A stretch of DNA of 64,000 nucleotides from contig NZ_JACHHX010000017.1 of assembly GCF_014202935.1 (NCBI RefSeq), forward strand, positions 1 through 64,000, given 5' to 3'. A program made the position numbers and the translations under genes. Shown piece by piece: positions 47,834-56,987 of the stretch. The stretch comes from Rehaibacterium terrae. GTDB taxonomy: Bacteria; Pseudomonadota; Gammaproteobacteria; Xanthomonadales; Xanthomonadaceae. The notes beneath the pieces are model-generated. The model had not been told where the DNA came from. It saw nothing but the letters and a program-made list of their open reading frames with translations, and did no database searches. The first letter of the stretch is position 1. Every line of letters starts with the position of its first letter.

Positions 47834-49143
47834 GCAGTGGCCTCGGCGGCGCGCGGCCGCACCCGTTCGGGGCCGAACACGCAGCGGAAGGTGCTGCCCT
47901 TGCCGACCTCGCTTTCGATCTCCAGCCGGGCCTGATGCAGGTTGAGCACGTGCTTGACGATCGACAGGCCCAGTCCGGTGCCGCCGGAGTCGCGCGAGCG
48001 GCTGGCCGAGACGCGGTAGAAGCGCTCGGTGATGCGCGGCAGGTGCTGGGCCGGGATGCCCTGGCCGGTGTCCTCGACCGCCAGTGCCACGCCGTCCCCG
48101 TGCGGGGACAGGCGGATGCGCACCTCGCCGCCGGCCGGGGTGTGGCGCACGGCGTTGGCGACCAGGTTGGAGAAGGCGCTGTGCAGGTCCTTGGTCGAGC
48201 CGAACAGGTCGCAGCCGGCGCTGTCCTCGACGCTGACCCGGTGCCGGCCCTGGCTGATCGCCTCGGCCTCGCGGCGCAGGGTGGCCAGCATCGGGGCCAT
48301 GGCGACGGTTTCCTCGGCGGGGCGCTCCTGCGCCTCCAGCCGCGACAGGGTGAGCAGGTCCTCGACGATCTGCGCCATCCGCTGCGACTGCCGGCGCATC
48401 TCTTCGATCATCGGCGCCATCTGCGGGTCGTCCTCGGGCTCGAACAGGTCGAGATAGCCGTGGATGACCGTGAGCGGGGTGCGCAGCTCATGCGAGACGT
48501 TGGCGACGAAGTCGCGCCGCACCTGTTCCAGGTGCATCAGCTTGGTGATGTCGCGCGCGACCAGCAGCCAGCCCTCGTCGGCGTAGGGAATCAGGCGCAG
48601 GCTCAGCCGCACGCCGGGGTCGGTCGGCGCCGGCACGTCCAGCAGCGGCTCGTCGGTGCGGCGCTCGGCCAGCCAGTCGGCGATGCGTGGCGAGCGCAGC
48701 AGGTGGGTGAAGACGGCGCCGCGATCCCGTGGGTGGCGCAGCCCGAGCAGGCGGGTGGCGGCCTCGTTGAACCACTCGATGCGCAGTTCTCGGTCGAGGA
48801 TGACGGTGGCGTCGGGCAGCGCGGCGAAGGCGCGGCGATAGGCGCGCACCATGTCCAGCAGCAGGCGCTTGCGATGGCGCGATTCACGCTGGCGTCGGTT
48901 GAGCAGTCCTTCCATTTCGGCCCACAGTCCCGCCCCGTCGGGCATCGGTATCCATTGCCGGTTCGTGAGCATCCGCAGCACGTCCCACAGCTTGAGGAAG
49001 TGCCAGACCGCGAGCAGGGTGGAGGCGATCGCCAGGGTCGGCCAGAACATGCCCAGCGCCCAGCCGGTCAGGCCGCAGGCCAGGTAGTAGGCCAGCAGGC
49101 GCCAGAACGAGTGCTGGACCGAGCGGCCAAGAGTGAAGGACAT
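47830..49143 (-). CDS. phoR: Phosphate regulon sensor kinase PhoR
   Basis: 437 residues. Two membrane segments near the N-terminus (about 12-50), a PAS domain (about 105-205), then HisKA with VANVSHELRTPLTVIHGYLDLF and HATPase with NLVANAVRHTP, DTGQGIP and GGTGLGLSIVKH. It phosphorylates PhoB when phosphate is low. It is co-transcribed with phoB upstream and ppk1-ppx downstream. Confidence 0.95.
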   Translation of the reverse strand: MSFTLGRSVQHSFWRLLAYYLACGLTGWALGMFWPTLAIASTLLAVWHFLKLWDVLRMLTNRQWIPMPDGAGLWAEMEGLLNRRQRESRHRKRLLLDMVRAYRRAFAALPDATVILDRELRIEWFNEAATRLLGLRHPRDRGAVFTHLLRSPRIADWLAERRTDEPLLDVPAPTDPGVRLSLRLIPYADEGWLLVARDITKLMHLEQVRRDFVANVSHELRTPLTVIHGYLDLFEPEDDPQMAPMIEEMRRQSQRMAQIVEDLLTLSRLEAQERPAEETVAMAPMLATLRREAEAISQGRHRVSVEDSAGCDLFGSTKDLHSAFSNLVANAVRHTPAGGEVRIRLSPHGDGVALAVEDTGQGIPAQHLPRITERFYRVSASRSRDSGGTGLGLSIVKHVLNLHQARLEIESEVGKGSTFRCVFGPERVRPRAAEATA

Positions 49144-49276
49144 GGATCAGGCGTGTGCGGGCAGGGTGGGGGTGGCCAGGGTCGTGATCGTGACTGCGAC
49201 CGGAGTGCGAGTTTGCCCGATTGCGGTCATGAGCGTGCGCCTGTCCGGCGGGCATGCCTCGCCCGGCTGCGCCGCC

Positions 49277-49966
49277 TCAGGGTGCGGTGGAGAAGCGGTA
49301 GCCGGCGCCACGCACCGTCTGCACCAGGTGATCCAGGCCGTAAGGCTCGAGGGTCTTGCGCAGGCGGCGGATGTGCACATCCACCGTGCGCTCCTCGACA
49401 TAGACGTTGCCGCCCCACACCTGGTCGAGCAGCTGGGCCCGCGAGTAGACCCGCTCGGGATGGGTCATGAAGAAGTGCAGCAGGCGGTACTCGGTCGGGC
49501 CGATGTGGATCGCTTCGCTGCCGGCGAAGACGCGGTGGGCGGCGCCGTCGATGCGCAGACCGCCGAGCGAGACGCTGCCGTCCTCCTCGTCGCTGCGGCT
49601 GCGGCGCATCACCGCGCGCACCCGCGCCATCAGCTCGCGCGCGGAGAAGGGCTTGACCACGTAGTCGTCGACGCCGGCCTCCAGCCCGCCGACCCGGTCG
49701 TTCTCCTCGCCGCGGGCGGTGAGCATGATGATCGGGATCTCGCGGGTGAGGTCCTCCTTGCGCCAGCGGCGGGCCAGCTCCAGGCCGCTGGTGCCGGGCA
49801 GCATCCAGTCGAGCAGGATCAGGTCGGGGACTTTCTCGGCGATGGCCGCCTGCGCCTCGCGGGCGTCGCCCGCGTGGACCGGTTCGTACTCGCCCTTGCG
49901 CAGGGCGAAGGCGACCATCTCGCGGATGGCTGGCTCGTCGTCGACGATGAGGATGCGCTTGTGCAC
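49277..49966 (-). CDS. phoB: Phosphate regulon response regulator PhoB
   Basis: 229 residues from the GTG at 49966. A longer frame begins with TTG at 50002 and adds 12 non-family residues. Receiver domain: [14 protein letters not shown], Asp in [17 protein letters not shown], and [13 protein letters not shown]. Winged-helix output domain with [21 protein letters not shown] and [17 protein letters not shown] box lies upstream, so it probably activates its own operon, which here extends to polyphosphate metabolism. Confidence 0.95.
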   Translation of the reverse strand: MHKRILIVDDEPAIREMVAFALRKGEYEPVHAGDAREAQAAIAEKVPDLILLDWMLPGTSGLELARRWRKEDLTREIPIIMLTARGEENDRVGGLEAGVDDYVVKPFSARELMARVRAVMRRSRSDEEDGSVSLGGLRIDGAAHRVFAGSEAIHIGPTEYRLLHFFMTHPERVYSRAQLLDQVWGGNVYVEERTVDVHIRRLRKTLEPYGLDHLVQTVRGAGYRFSTAP

Positions 49967-50006
49967 GCGGGATACCGTCTCAGTCTGCAAACCTGCGTGC
50001 AAGTAG

Positions 50007-50035
50007 ATAACAGTTTTGTGACCGTTCGGTGACGT
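50007..50035 (-). promoter_or_regulatory. PHO box upstream of phoB
   Basis: On the minus strand three 7-base units with 4-base spacers: ACGTCAC-CGAA-CGGTCAC-AAAA-CTGTTAT. The 11-base period and the AAAA spacer match the PhoB-binding consensus CTGTCAT-A(A/T)A(A/T)-CTGTCAT. It lies 41 bases before the phoB start. Confidence 0.65.
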
Positions 50036-50130
50036 GGCGCGCAGGCGCGGCGGGGCGGGCGGCGCCGGTTCGTTACCTTCCCGGATTCCGGCCTGCGGCC
50101 TGCATCCGGGCTACGGGTGGAGACGCTTTT

Positions 50131-50151
50131 CCGGTCCCCGGTCCCCGGTCC
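50131..50151. repeat. Heptad repeat (CCGGTCC)x3
   Basis: Three exact copies of CCGGTCC, next to the 3' end of the M48 protease gene. The same period-7 family as at 9661 and around argG. Confidence 0.8.
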
Positions 50152-50157
50152 CGAAAC

Positions 50158-51831
50158 TCAGCCCCGTCCCGGCCCGATCCCCTGCCGGCGCATCTCCAGC
50201 ACGATCGGGGTCAGGGCGGCGATGCGGGCATCGATCCGGGCGCGCTGGATGTAGTCCAGATCCTCGCGGCGCTTGAGCGCTTCGAGCTGGTTGAGCGCGT
50301 CCTCGGCGCGGCCGGACAGGAAGGCCGCCTTGGCATGGGCTTCGCCGGCGCGGACCAGGTCGCCGGCCAGCTCGCTGGCACGGGCGAAGATCTGCTGGAA
50401 GGCGTAATCCTCGGCAGCGTGGGGGAGCAGTGGGCGCAGCACTTCCTGCGCGCGCCGGCCGGCCTCGGGAGTGCCGATCTCGCCGAGCACGCGGGCGTAG
50501 TTCAGCGCCACGGCGCGACTGTTCGGCAGGCTGGCCTGTATGGCGTCGAAGCGCGTGCGTGCGGCGTCGATGCGGCCGGCGCGGAATTCGGCCTCGGCCA
50601 GTGCCAGGGCGGCCCAGTAGTTGGCCGGGTGACGGTCGACCAGCGGCATCAGTTCGGCCATCGCCGCCTTGCCCTGATTCGCGCGCAGGCGGGCCAGGCC
50701 CAGGCCGTAGCGTTGGGCGTCGCTGAGGGCCGCGCCGCCCTCGATCAGGCGTTGGTATTCGGCCACGGCGGCGGCGCCGGATTCGGCGCTCATCACCCGC
50801 AGCCGCTCGCGCGCCCAGTCGAACAGGCCCGGCTCGCCGACGGCGCCCGGGTCGAGCCGGCTCCGGCTGAGGTGTTCGGGCAGCAGCGGGTTGCGGTGCG
50901 CGATGGACGCACTGCCGCCCTGGGCGACGCTGCGCACACACTCGACGACCCGGCCGTCGTTCTCCATCACGCAGACGCTGCCGCCTGACGTGGTCTGATA
51001 GCGCGCGGCGCGGTCGCGCGCCTCGCTGATGCGGGTGGTGGTGACCGGGTGGGTACGCAGGTAGTCGGGGATGTAGCCCTCGTAGCCTACCGCCCGGTAG
51101 CTGCGCTGCAGGCGGCCGAAGAACACCGCCATTGCGCCAGGGTCGTAGCCGGCGCGGGCCAGGGTGTGGATGCCGAGGCGGTCGGCTTCGTGCTCGTTGG
51201 CGCGGGTGTAGTTGATCTGCCGCTGCTGCATCAGGCCCATGCCGCCAGCGATGGCGGCCTGGGCGGCGTTGTCGCTGCTGGAGCTGCCGGAGGACTGCGC
51301 GGCGATCACCGCCGCCAGCATGCCGAGCATGATCGGCAGCGTGTCCTTCTGCGCGCGCTCCACCGAGCGCACGATGTGGCGCTGGGTGACATGGGCGATC
51401 TCGTGGGCCAGTACCGCCGCCACCTCGTCCTCGCTTTCGGCGGTGAGCACCAGTCCGGCGTTGGTGCCGATGTAGCCGCCCAGCGTGGCGAAGGCGTTGA
51501 TCTGCCGCGAGCGCAGCATGAAGAAGGTGTAGTCGTTGCCGGGCCGCTCGCTGGCGGCGACCAGCCGGAAGGCCATGGCCTGCAGCCAGTCATCGACCAG
51601 CGGGTCGTCCAGCACGTAGCCGTGGCGGCGCAGCTCGCGCAGGTACATGGCGCCGTACTGCGCCTCGCGCGCCGGGCTGATCAGCTCGCCGGCCGAGGAG
51701 CCGATGTCGGGCAGGTTGGCCATGCCCTGGCCCCGGACCGGCGTGGTGACGCCGAGGGTCAGCGCGATGGCGAGGGCGAGCGGGAGGCGGGTACGCACGG
51801 GCGGTCGAGTCCGGACTGGCCTGGGAAGCAT
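50158..51831 (-). CDS. bepA: M48-family periplasmic protease/chaperone, BepA-like
   Basis: 557 residues from the ATG at 51831, giving an Arg-rich signal peptide with a hydrophobic core (LPLALAIALTLGVTT). The M48 zinc motif is AAVLAHEIAHVTQRHIVR and the third ligand is in YTRANEHEADRLG. Four or more TPR-like repeats fill residues about 330-550. BepA assists or degrades LptD and other outer-membrane proteins at the BAM complex. The upstream in-frame extension to 51969 overlaps the glutaredoxin start and is unlikely to be translated. Divergent from grxC. Confidence 0.92.
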   Translation of the reverse strand: MLPRPVRTRPPVRTRLPLALAIALTLGVTTPVRGQGMANLPDIGSSAGELISPAREAQYGAMYLRELRRHGYVLDDPLVDDWLQAMAFRLVAASERPGNDYTFFMLRSRQINAFATLGGYIGTNAGLVLTAESEDEVAAVLAHEIAHVTQRHIVRSVERAQKDTLPIMLGMLAAVIAAQSSGSSSSDNAAQAAIAGGMGLMQQRQINYTRANEHEADRLGIHTLARAGYDPGAMAVFFGRLQRSYRAVGYEGYIPDYLRTHPVTTTRISEARDRAARYQTTSGGSVCVMENDGRVVECVRSVAQGGSASIAHRNPLLPEHLSRSRLDPGAVGEPGLFDWARERLRVMSAESGAAAVAEYQRLIEGGAALSDAQRYGLGLARLRANQGKAAMAELMPLVDRHPANYWAALALAEAEFRAGRIDAARTRFDAIQASLPNSRAVALNYARVLGEIGTPEAGRRAQEVLRPLLPHAAEDYAFQQIFARASELAGDLVRAGEAHAKAAFLSGRAEDALNQLEALKRREDLDYIQRARIDARIAALTPIVLEMRRQGIGPGRG

Positions 51832-51962
51832 GCCGCAGCAGGCGGGGGGCGGTGTGAACCGGTCGTAAAACTCCGGCAGGTCCTGTCGGAAATGCGGACT
51901 GCCCGCTGGAAATCCAAGCCGGCGAGCCCCATATTCGACCGCGTCCTCACAGGAGAGTTTCC

Positions 51963-52223
51963 GTGGCACGAGTCACCATCTATTCCTCGGCGATGTGCGG
52001 GTTCTGCGTCGCCGCCAAGAACTTCTTCAAGAGCAGGGGCGTGGACTATACCGAGGTCCGCGTCGACACCGATCCCGCTCGGCGCGAGGAGATGATGTCC
52101 CGGACCCGCCGCAGCAGCGTGCCGCAGATCTTCGTCGGCGACACGCACGTGGGCGGCTACGACGATCTGGTGGCGCTCGACCGCGCCGGCGGTCTGCAGC
52201 CGCTGCTGGAGGACGCGGCATGA
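51963..52223 (+). CDS. grxC: Glutaredoxin 3
   Basis: 86 residues from a GTG with AGGAGA upstream. Thioredoxin-like fold. The redox motif reads CGFC instead of the usual CPYC, and the cis-proline loop is SVPQIFVGDTHVGGYDDL. It reduces disulfides with glutathione in the cytoplasm. It shares ATGA with the CMD-family gene after it, suggesting a joint redox role. Confidence 0.94.
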   Translation: MARVTIYSSAMCGFCVAAKNFFKSRGVDYTEVRVDTDPARREEMMSRTRRSSVPQIFVGDTHVGGYDDLVALDRAGGLQPLLEDAA

Positions 52224-52615
52224 GCGGCGGCGACGATCGCGTGAAGGACTTCACCGAGTTCCGCAAGCGCATGAACGAGCGCATCCTGGCACACGACAAC
52301 CAGGTGGTGCGCCGCTTCTTCGCGCTCGACACCCAGACCTACCGGCGCGGTGTGCTGGACACCAAGACCAAGGAGCTGATGGGCCTGGTCGCCTCGATGG
52401 TGCTGCGCTGCGACGACTGCATCAGTTACCACATCGCCCAGTGCCGGGAGGCCGGCGTCAACCGTGACGAGTTCTTCGAGGCTTTCAGCGTCAGCCTGGT
52501 GGTCGGCGGCTCGATCGTGATCCCGCACCTGCGCCGGGCGGTGGACTTCCTCGACCGGCTGGAGGACGCGGCAGGCGCCGTGGCGCCTGCCGACCCTGGC
52601 CACGAGCACGGCTGA
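52220..52615 (+). CDS. Carboxymuconolactone decarboxylase (AhpD-like) family protein
   Basis: 131 residues. The CMD/AhpD fold is shown by GVLDTKTKELMGLVASMVLRCDDCISYHI, with the redox CxxC (CDDC) followed by a conserved His. Such proteins work as thiol-disulfide reductases like AhpD, or are of unknown activity. The gene starts inside the grxC stop codon, so a link with glutaredoxin is likely. True carboxymuconolactone decarboxylase activity is unlikely because of the CxxC. Confidence 0.88.
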   Translation: MSGGDDRVKDFTEFRKRMNERILAHDNQVVRRFFALDTQTYRRGVLDTKTKELMGLVASMVLRCDDCISYHIAQCREAGVNRDEFFEAFSVSLVVGGSIVIPHLRRAVDFLDRLEDAAGAVAPADPGHEHG

Positions 52616-52633
52616 GACCTCCGGCTTCGATGG

Positions 52634-52697
52634 GGGAGCGGCGTGAGCCGCGACCGGCAGCACCACACCGTGCCCGGTCGCGGCCGAGGCTTGCCGC
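52634..52697. repeat. REP-like inverted repeat
   Basis: GGGAGCGGCGTGAGCCGCGACCGG (52634-52657) and its imperfect inverse CCGGTCGCGGCCGAGGCTTGCCGC (52674-52697), between the CMD gene and isocitrate dehydrogenase. Same family as 18253, 30070 and 40252. Confidence 0.75.
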
Positions 52698-52810
52698 ACG
52701 TTCGAGCGCACGCCGGCGCCTGCAGCCGCCAGCCGCTTCGGGCATAATCTGCGCCCCGTACGGCCCGGCATGGCGCGCGGCCGCATCCCCCGAAGAACGA
52801 AAATCCCCCT

Positions 52811-53815
52811 ATGACTCAGAAGATTGCGGTCATCCGCGGCGACGGCATCGGCCCGGAGATCATGGACGCCACCCTGCACGTGCTCGATGCGCTGCAGGTC
52901 GGCCTGGAATACGACTTCGTCGATGCCGGTGTGTCGGCGATGGACAAGCATGGCGAACTGCTGCCGGCCGCCACCATGGACGCCATCCGCAGCCACCGCG
53001 TCGCCCTCAAGAGCCCGCTGACCACCCCGGTCGGCGAGGGCTTCAGCTCGATCAACGTCGAGCTGCGCAAGCGCTTCGACCTGTATGCCAACGTGCGCCC
53101 GGCGATCAGCTTCCCCAATACCAAGGCGCGCTACAGCGGTATCGACATCATCACGGTGCGCGAGAACACCGAGGGTGCCTACGGCTCGGAAGGCCAGACC
53201 CTGTCGCCGGATGGCGAGCAGGCGCAGTCGCTGATCCGTATCAGCCGCCGCGGCTCCGAGCGCATCGTGCGCTACGCCTTCGACCTGGCCCGCAGGATCG
53301 GCCGCAGGAAGGTCACGGTCGTGCACAAGGCCAACATCATGAAATCGACCTCGGGCCTGTTCCTGAGGGTGGCGCGCGAGGTGGCGGCGCAGTATCCCGA
53401 CATCGAGTGCAACGAGATGATCGTGGACAACGCCTGCATGCAGCTGGTGATGAAGCCCGAGCAGTTCGACGTGATCGTCACCACCAACCTGTTCGGCGAC
53501 ATCATCTCCGACCTGTGCGCCGGCCTGGTCGGCGGCCTGGGCCTGGCGCCGGGCGCCAACATCGGCACCGAGGCGGCGATTTTCGAGGCGGTGCACGGCT
53601 CGGCGCCGGACATCGCCGGCAAGGGCGTCGCCAATCCCTGCGCGCTGCTGCTGGCGGCGGCGCAGATGCTCGACCACCTGGGCAAGGTCGATGACGCCAA
53701 GCGCCTGCGCGCGGCCATCGTCGCCACGCTGGAGGCCCGCGACAACCTCACCCCGGACCTCGGTGGCGAGGGCACCACGATGTCGTTCGCCCGGGCCATC
53801 GCCAGCCGCGTCTGA
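52811..53815 (+). CDS. icd: NAD-dependent isocitrate dehydrogenase
   Basis: A 334-residue member of the isopropylmalate/isocitrate dehydrogenase family, converting isocitrate to 2-oxoglutarate in the TCA cycle. GDGIGPEI at the N-terminus, ENTEGAYGSEG, the catalytic Lys in VHKANIMKSTSG, and NLFGDIISDLCAGLVGG are present. The cofactor loop HGSAPDIAGKGVANP is the NAD type. The short length and this loop separate it from the NADP enzyme of enterobacteria. Isopropylmalate or homoisocitrate activity cannot be excluded. Confidence 0.88.
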   Translation: MTQKIAVIRGDGIGPEIMDATLHVLDALQVGLEYDFVDAGVSAMDKHGELLPAATMDAIRSHRVALKSPLTTPVGEGFSSINVELRKRFDLYANVRPAISFPNTKARYSGIDIITVRENTEGAYGSEGQTLSPDGEQAQSLIRISRRGSERIVRYAFDLARRIGRRKVTVVHKANIMKSTSGLFLRVAREVAAQYPDIECNEMIVDNACMQLVMKPEQFDVIVTTNLFGDIISDLCAGLVGGLGLAPGANIGTEAAIFEAVHGSAPDIAGKGVANPCALLLAAAQMLDHLGKVDDAKRLRAAIVATLEARDNLTPDLGGEGTTMSFARAIASRV

Positions 53816-53840
53816 GCTGGTCGGCATCGCTGCATGGAGC

Positions 53841-53864
53841 AACGGGGCGCTTCGGCGCCCCGTT
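53841..53864 (+). terminator. Terminator of isocitrate dehydrogenase gene
   Basis: A perfect 10-bp stem AACGGGGCGC with loop TTCG, followed by TCGTTTG, 25 bases after the stop. It lies between convergent genes. Confidence 0.8.
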
Positions 53865-53882
53865 TCGTTTGCGGCACAGCCA

Positions 53883-54698
<816 letters not shown>

Positions 54699-54778
54699 CG
54701 GCGGATTGTAGTCGGGCGGCGGGCCGCCGGGTCGGCTTGCAGCGCAAGGGGCGTTGGGCTAGTTTTACACTCAGTATC

Positions 54779-54793
54779 GATGTTTTTTACATC
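54779..54793. promoter_or_regulatory. AT-rich inverted repeat upstream of the XRE regulator
   Basis: GATGT-TTTTT-ACATC, within an unusually AT-rich 70-base stretch of this very G+C-rich window. Its position 39 bases before the regulator gene makes it a possible operator for autoregulation. A promoter is likely here, but no well-spaced -35/-10 pair stands out. Confidence 0.4.
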
Positions 54794-54831
54794 AGAATGG
54801 ACACTTTCAAGATCATAATGGGGTACGGCCG

Positions 54832-55083
54832 GTGATCAGTGGCTCGCAACTGCGCGCGGCGCGGGCATTGCTGGATATCGACCAACGTCGGCTGGCCGAA
54901 CTGGCCGGGGTTTCGCTGGCGACCGTGCAGCGGATGGAGGCGTCGGGTGACCGCGTGCGCGGCACGCTCGACACGATGACCCGGATCGTCCAAGCGCTGG
55001 ATGCGGCCGGTATCGAACTGATCGGCGAGGCACAGCCGAGCATCGGTCGCGGCCGTGGCGTCAGGCTGAAGGCGCCGCGTTGA
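54832..55083 (+). CDS. Small XRE-type helix-turn-helix regulator
   Basis: 83 residues from a GTG at 54832. One HTH_3 domain: QLRAARALLDIDQRRLAELAGVSLATVQRMEASGD, ending with a region (ALDAAGIELIGE) common in this small group. It overlaps the SulP transporter start by one base (TGATG), so the pair is co-expressed and the transporter is its likely regulatory target. Confidence 0.88.
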   Translation: MISGSQLRAARALLDIDQRRLAELAGVSLATVQRMEASGDRVRGTLDTMTRIVQALDAAGIELIGEAQPSIGRGRGVRLKAPR

Positions 55084-56792
55084 TGGCCATCCAGCGGCCG
55101 CCGCTGTTCCTGCCCAAGCTGGTGACGGCGCTGCGCGCCGGTTACGGCTGGAGCGATCTGCGTCGTGACGCAGTCGCGGGCCTGACGGTGGCGATCGTCG
55201 CCCTGCCGCTGGCGATGGCGCTGGCGATCGCCAGCGGCACCACCCCCGAGAAGGGGCTGCTCACGGCCGTGGTCGCCGGATTCCTGATCTCTGCCCTGGG
55301 CGGCTCACGGTTCCAGATCGGAGGGCCGACCGGCGCTTTCATCCCGGTGGTGTACCTGATCATCTCGCGCCACGGCTATGACGGTCTGCTGCTGGCGACG
55401 CTGATGGCCAGTGCGATGTTGGTGCTGGCCGGGCTGCTGCGGCTGGGGGCGCTGCTGCGCTACATGCCGCAGCCGCTGATCACCGGTTTCACCGCCGGCA
55501 TCGCAGTGATCATCTTCACCAGCCAGCTCAGGGAGCTGCTCGGCCTGCAGGTCGAGCGCATGCCGGGCGAGTTCCTGCCGGTGCTGGCGACCCTGTATGC
55601 CCACCTGGGCAGCTTCAATCCCTGGGCCCTGGGCCTGGCGCTGGCCTGTATCGGCCTGATCGTCGGTCTGCGCCGGATCGCCCCGACTGCTCCCGGCTTT
55701 CTGGTGGCGGTGCTGGCGGCCTCGGTGCTGGTGGCCGCGTTCGGGCTGCCGGTGGAGACGATCGGCTCGCGCTTCGGCGAGATTCCGTTGGCGATGCCGT
55801 CCCTGAGTCTGCCCGAGGTGTCGTGGGCGCGGCTGATCGAGTTGCTGCCCAGCGCCTTCACGATCGCCTTTCTCGCCGGTGTCGAATCGCTGCTGTCGGC
55901 GGTCGTCGCCGACGGCATGGCCGGCGGGCGGCATCGTTCCAATACCGAATTGATCGCGCAGGGCATCGCCAATGCCGGCTCGGCCCTCGTCGGCGGCTTG
56001 CCGGCGACCGGCGCCATCGCCCGCACGGCGACCAACGTCCGCGCCGGTGGACGCACCCCGGTCAGCGGCATGCTGCACGCGCTGTTCATCCTGCTGTTCA
56101 TGCTGCTGCTGGCCGACTGGATGCGCTACGTGCCGCTGCCGGCGCTGGCTGGCGTGCTGGTGGTGGTGGCCTGGAACATGAGTGAGCATCGCCACTTCCG
56201 CCACACACTCTCGGCGCCGTGGGGCGACCGGCTGGTGCTGCTGCTGACGTTCGTGCTCACCGTGCTGGTGGACCTGACCATCGCCATCGAGGTCGGCATG
56301 GTCGTGGCGGCCTTCGTGTTCATGCACCGGATGTCCGCGACGGTGGAGATCGGCGCGGGGGTGCGGGTGTCCGATGACGATCTGCTCGATCCGCGCGGCG
56401 ACCCGTTGCCGAGCCAGCGCGACGCCCTGCCGCCAGGCGTGGAAGTGTTCCAGGTTTCCGGGCCGCTGTTCTTCGCCGCAGCCAACCGGCTCGACGAGGT
56501 GCTGGATCAGTTCTTCAAGCCGCCGCGCGTCTTCATCCTGCGCACGCGGCTGGTGCCGTTCATCGATGCCAGCGGCGTGCACGCGCTGGCCAAGCTGGCC
56601 GAGCGTTGCCGTCGGCAGGGCACGGTGCTGATCCTGTCCGGCCTGCAGCCGCAGCCACGCGAGGTGTTGGCGCAGATGGGCCTGCAGGCTGACGGACACT
56701 GGCTGCATTTCGCCGAAGGCTTCGACGCTGCGCGCACGCTGGCGGAAACCTTGGCCGGCCAACCGCTGGCGGCAGAGGTGGCCGGCGTCTGA
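55083..56792 (+). CDS. SulP-family anion transporter with STAS domain
   Basis: 569 residues. About 12-14 membrane segments from residue 20 to 420, with the SulP signature in the N-terminal helices (DAVAGLTVAIVALPLAMALAIASG and GSRFQIGGPTGAFIPV). A cytoplasmic STAS domain covers about 450-550 (VEVFQVSGPLFFAAANRLD and RLVPFIDASGVHALAKL). Substrates in the family include sulfate, bicarbonate and dicarboxylates. No carbonic anhydrase or sulfate assimilation gene is adjacent, so the anion is unknown. Confidence 0.92.
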   Translation: MAIQRPPLFLPKLVTALRAGYGWSDLRRDAVAGLTVAIVALPLAMALAIASGTTPEKGLLTAVVAGFLISALGGSRFQIGGPTGAFIPVVYLIISRHGYDGLLLATLMASAMLVLAGLLRLGALLRYMPQPLITGFTAGIAVIIFTSQLRELLGLQVERMPGEFLPVLATLYAHLGSFNPWALGLALACIGLIVGLRRIAPTAPGFLVAVLAASVLVAAFGLPVETIGSRFGEIPLAMPSLSLPEVSWARLIELLPSAFTIAFLAGVESLLSAVVADGMAGGRHRSNTELIAQGIANAGSALVGGLPATGAIARTATNVRAGGRTPVSGMLHALFILLFMLLLADWMRYVPLPALAGVLVVVAWNMSEHRHFRHTLSAPWGDRLVLLLTFVLTVLVDLTIAIEVGMVVAAFVFMHRMSATVEIGAGVRVSDDDLLDPRGDPLPSQRDALPPGVEVFQVSGPLFFAAANRLDEVLDQFFKPPRVFILRTRLVPFIDASGVHALAKLAERCRRQGTVLILSGLQPQPREVLAQMGLQADGHWLHFAEGFDAARTLAETLAGQPLAAEVAGV

Positions 56793-56987
56793 GCGGGGGA
56801 AGGCTTCGCTGGCATGGTGCCGGCGAAACGGTTGTCGCACGGATCAGGCGGTGGACACGGGCCGTTCGACGCGAGCCTGCAAGGTCTGGCTGGACCCTCA
56901 CACCACCCTGGCTTCACGGCGGGAGAGGGGCCTGGCCTCCACCGGCGCGGCAACCGCCCGACGTTTTCCCGATTCCCGGTGCGCGCC
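56793..56987. other. Intergenic region between convergent genes
   Basis: About 195 bases. It holds a short TTTTCCCGATTCCCGG motif at 56962-56977 reminiscent of the heptad family. I see no gene or clear terminator. Confidence 0.4.

Noticed and set aside
49147-49230. 27-codon Thr-rich frame between phoB and phoR (minus strand)
   Set aside because: Eight Thr codons suggested a leader peptide, but there is no ribosome binding site, no terminator hairpin after it, and no reason for Thr control of phoR.
51832-51969. 46-residue extension of the M48 protease
   Set aside because: It precedes the signal peptide and would overlap the divergent glutaredoxin start.
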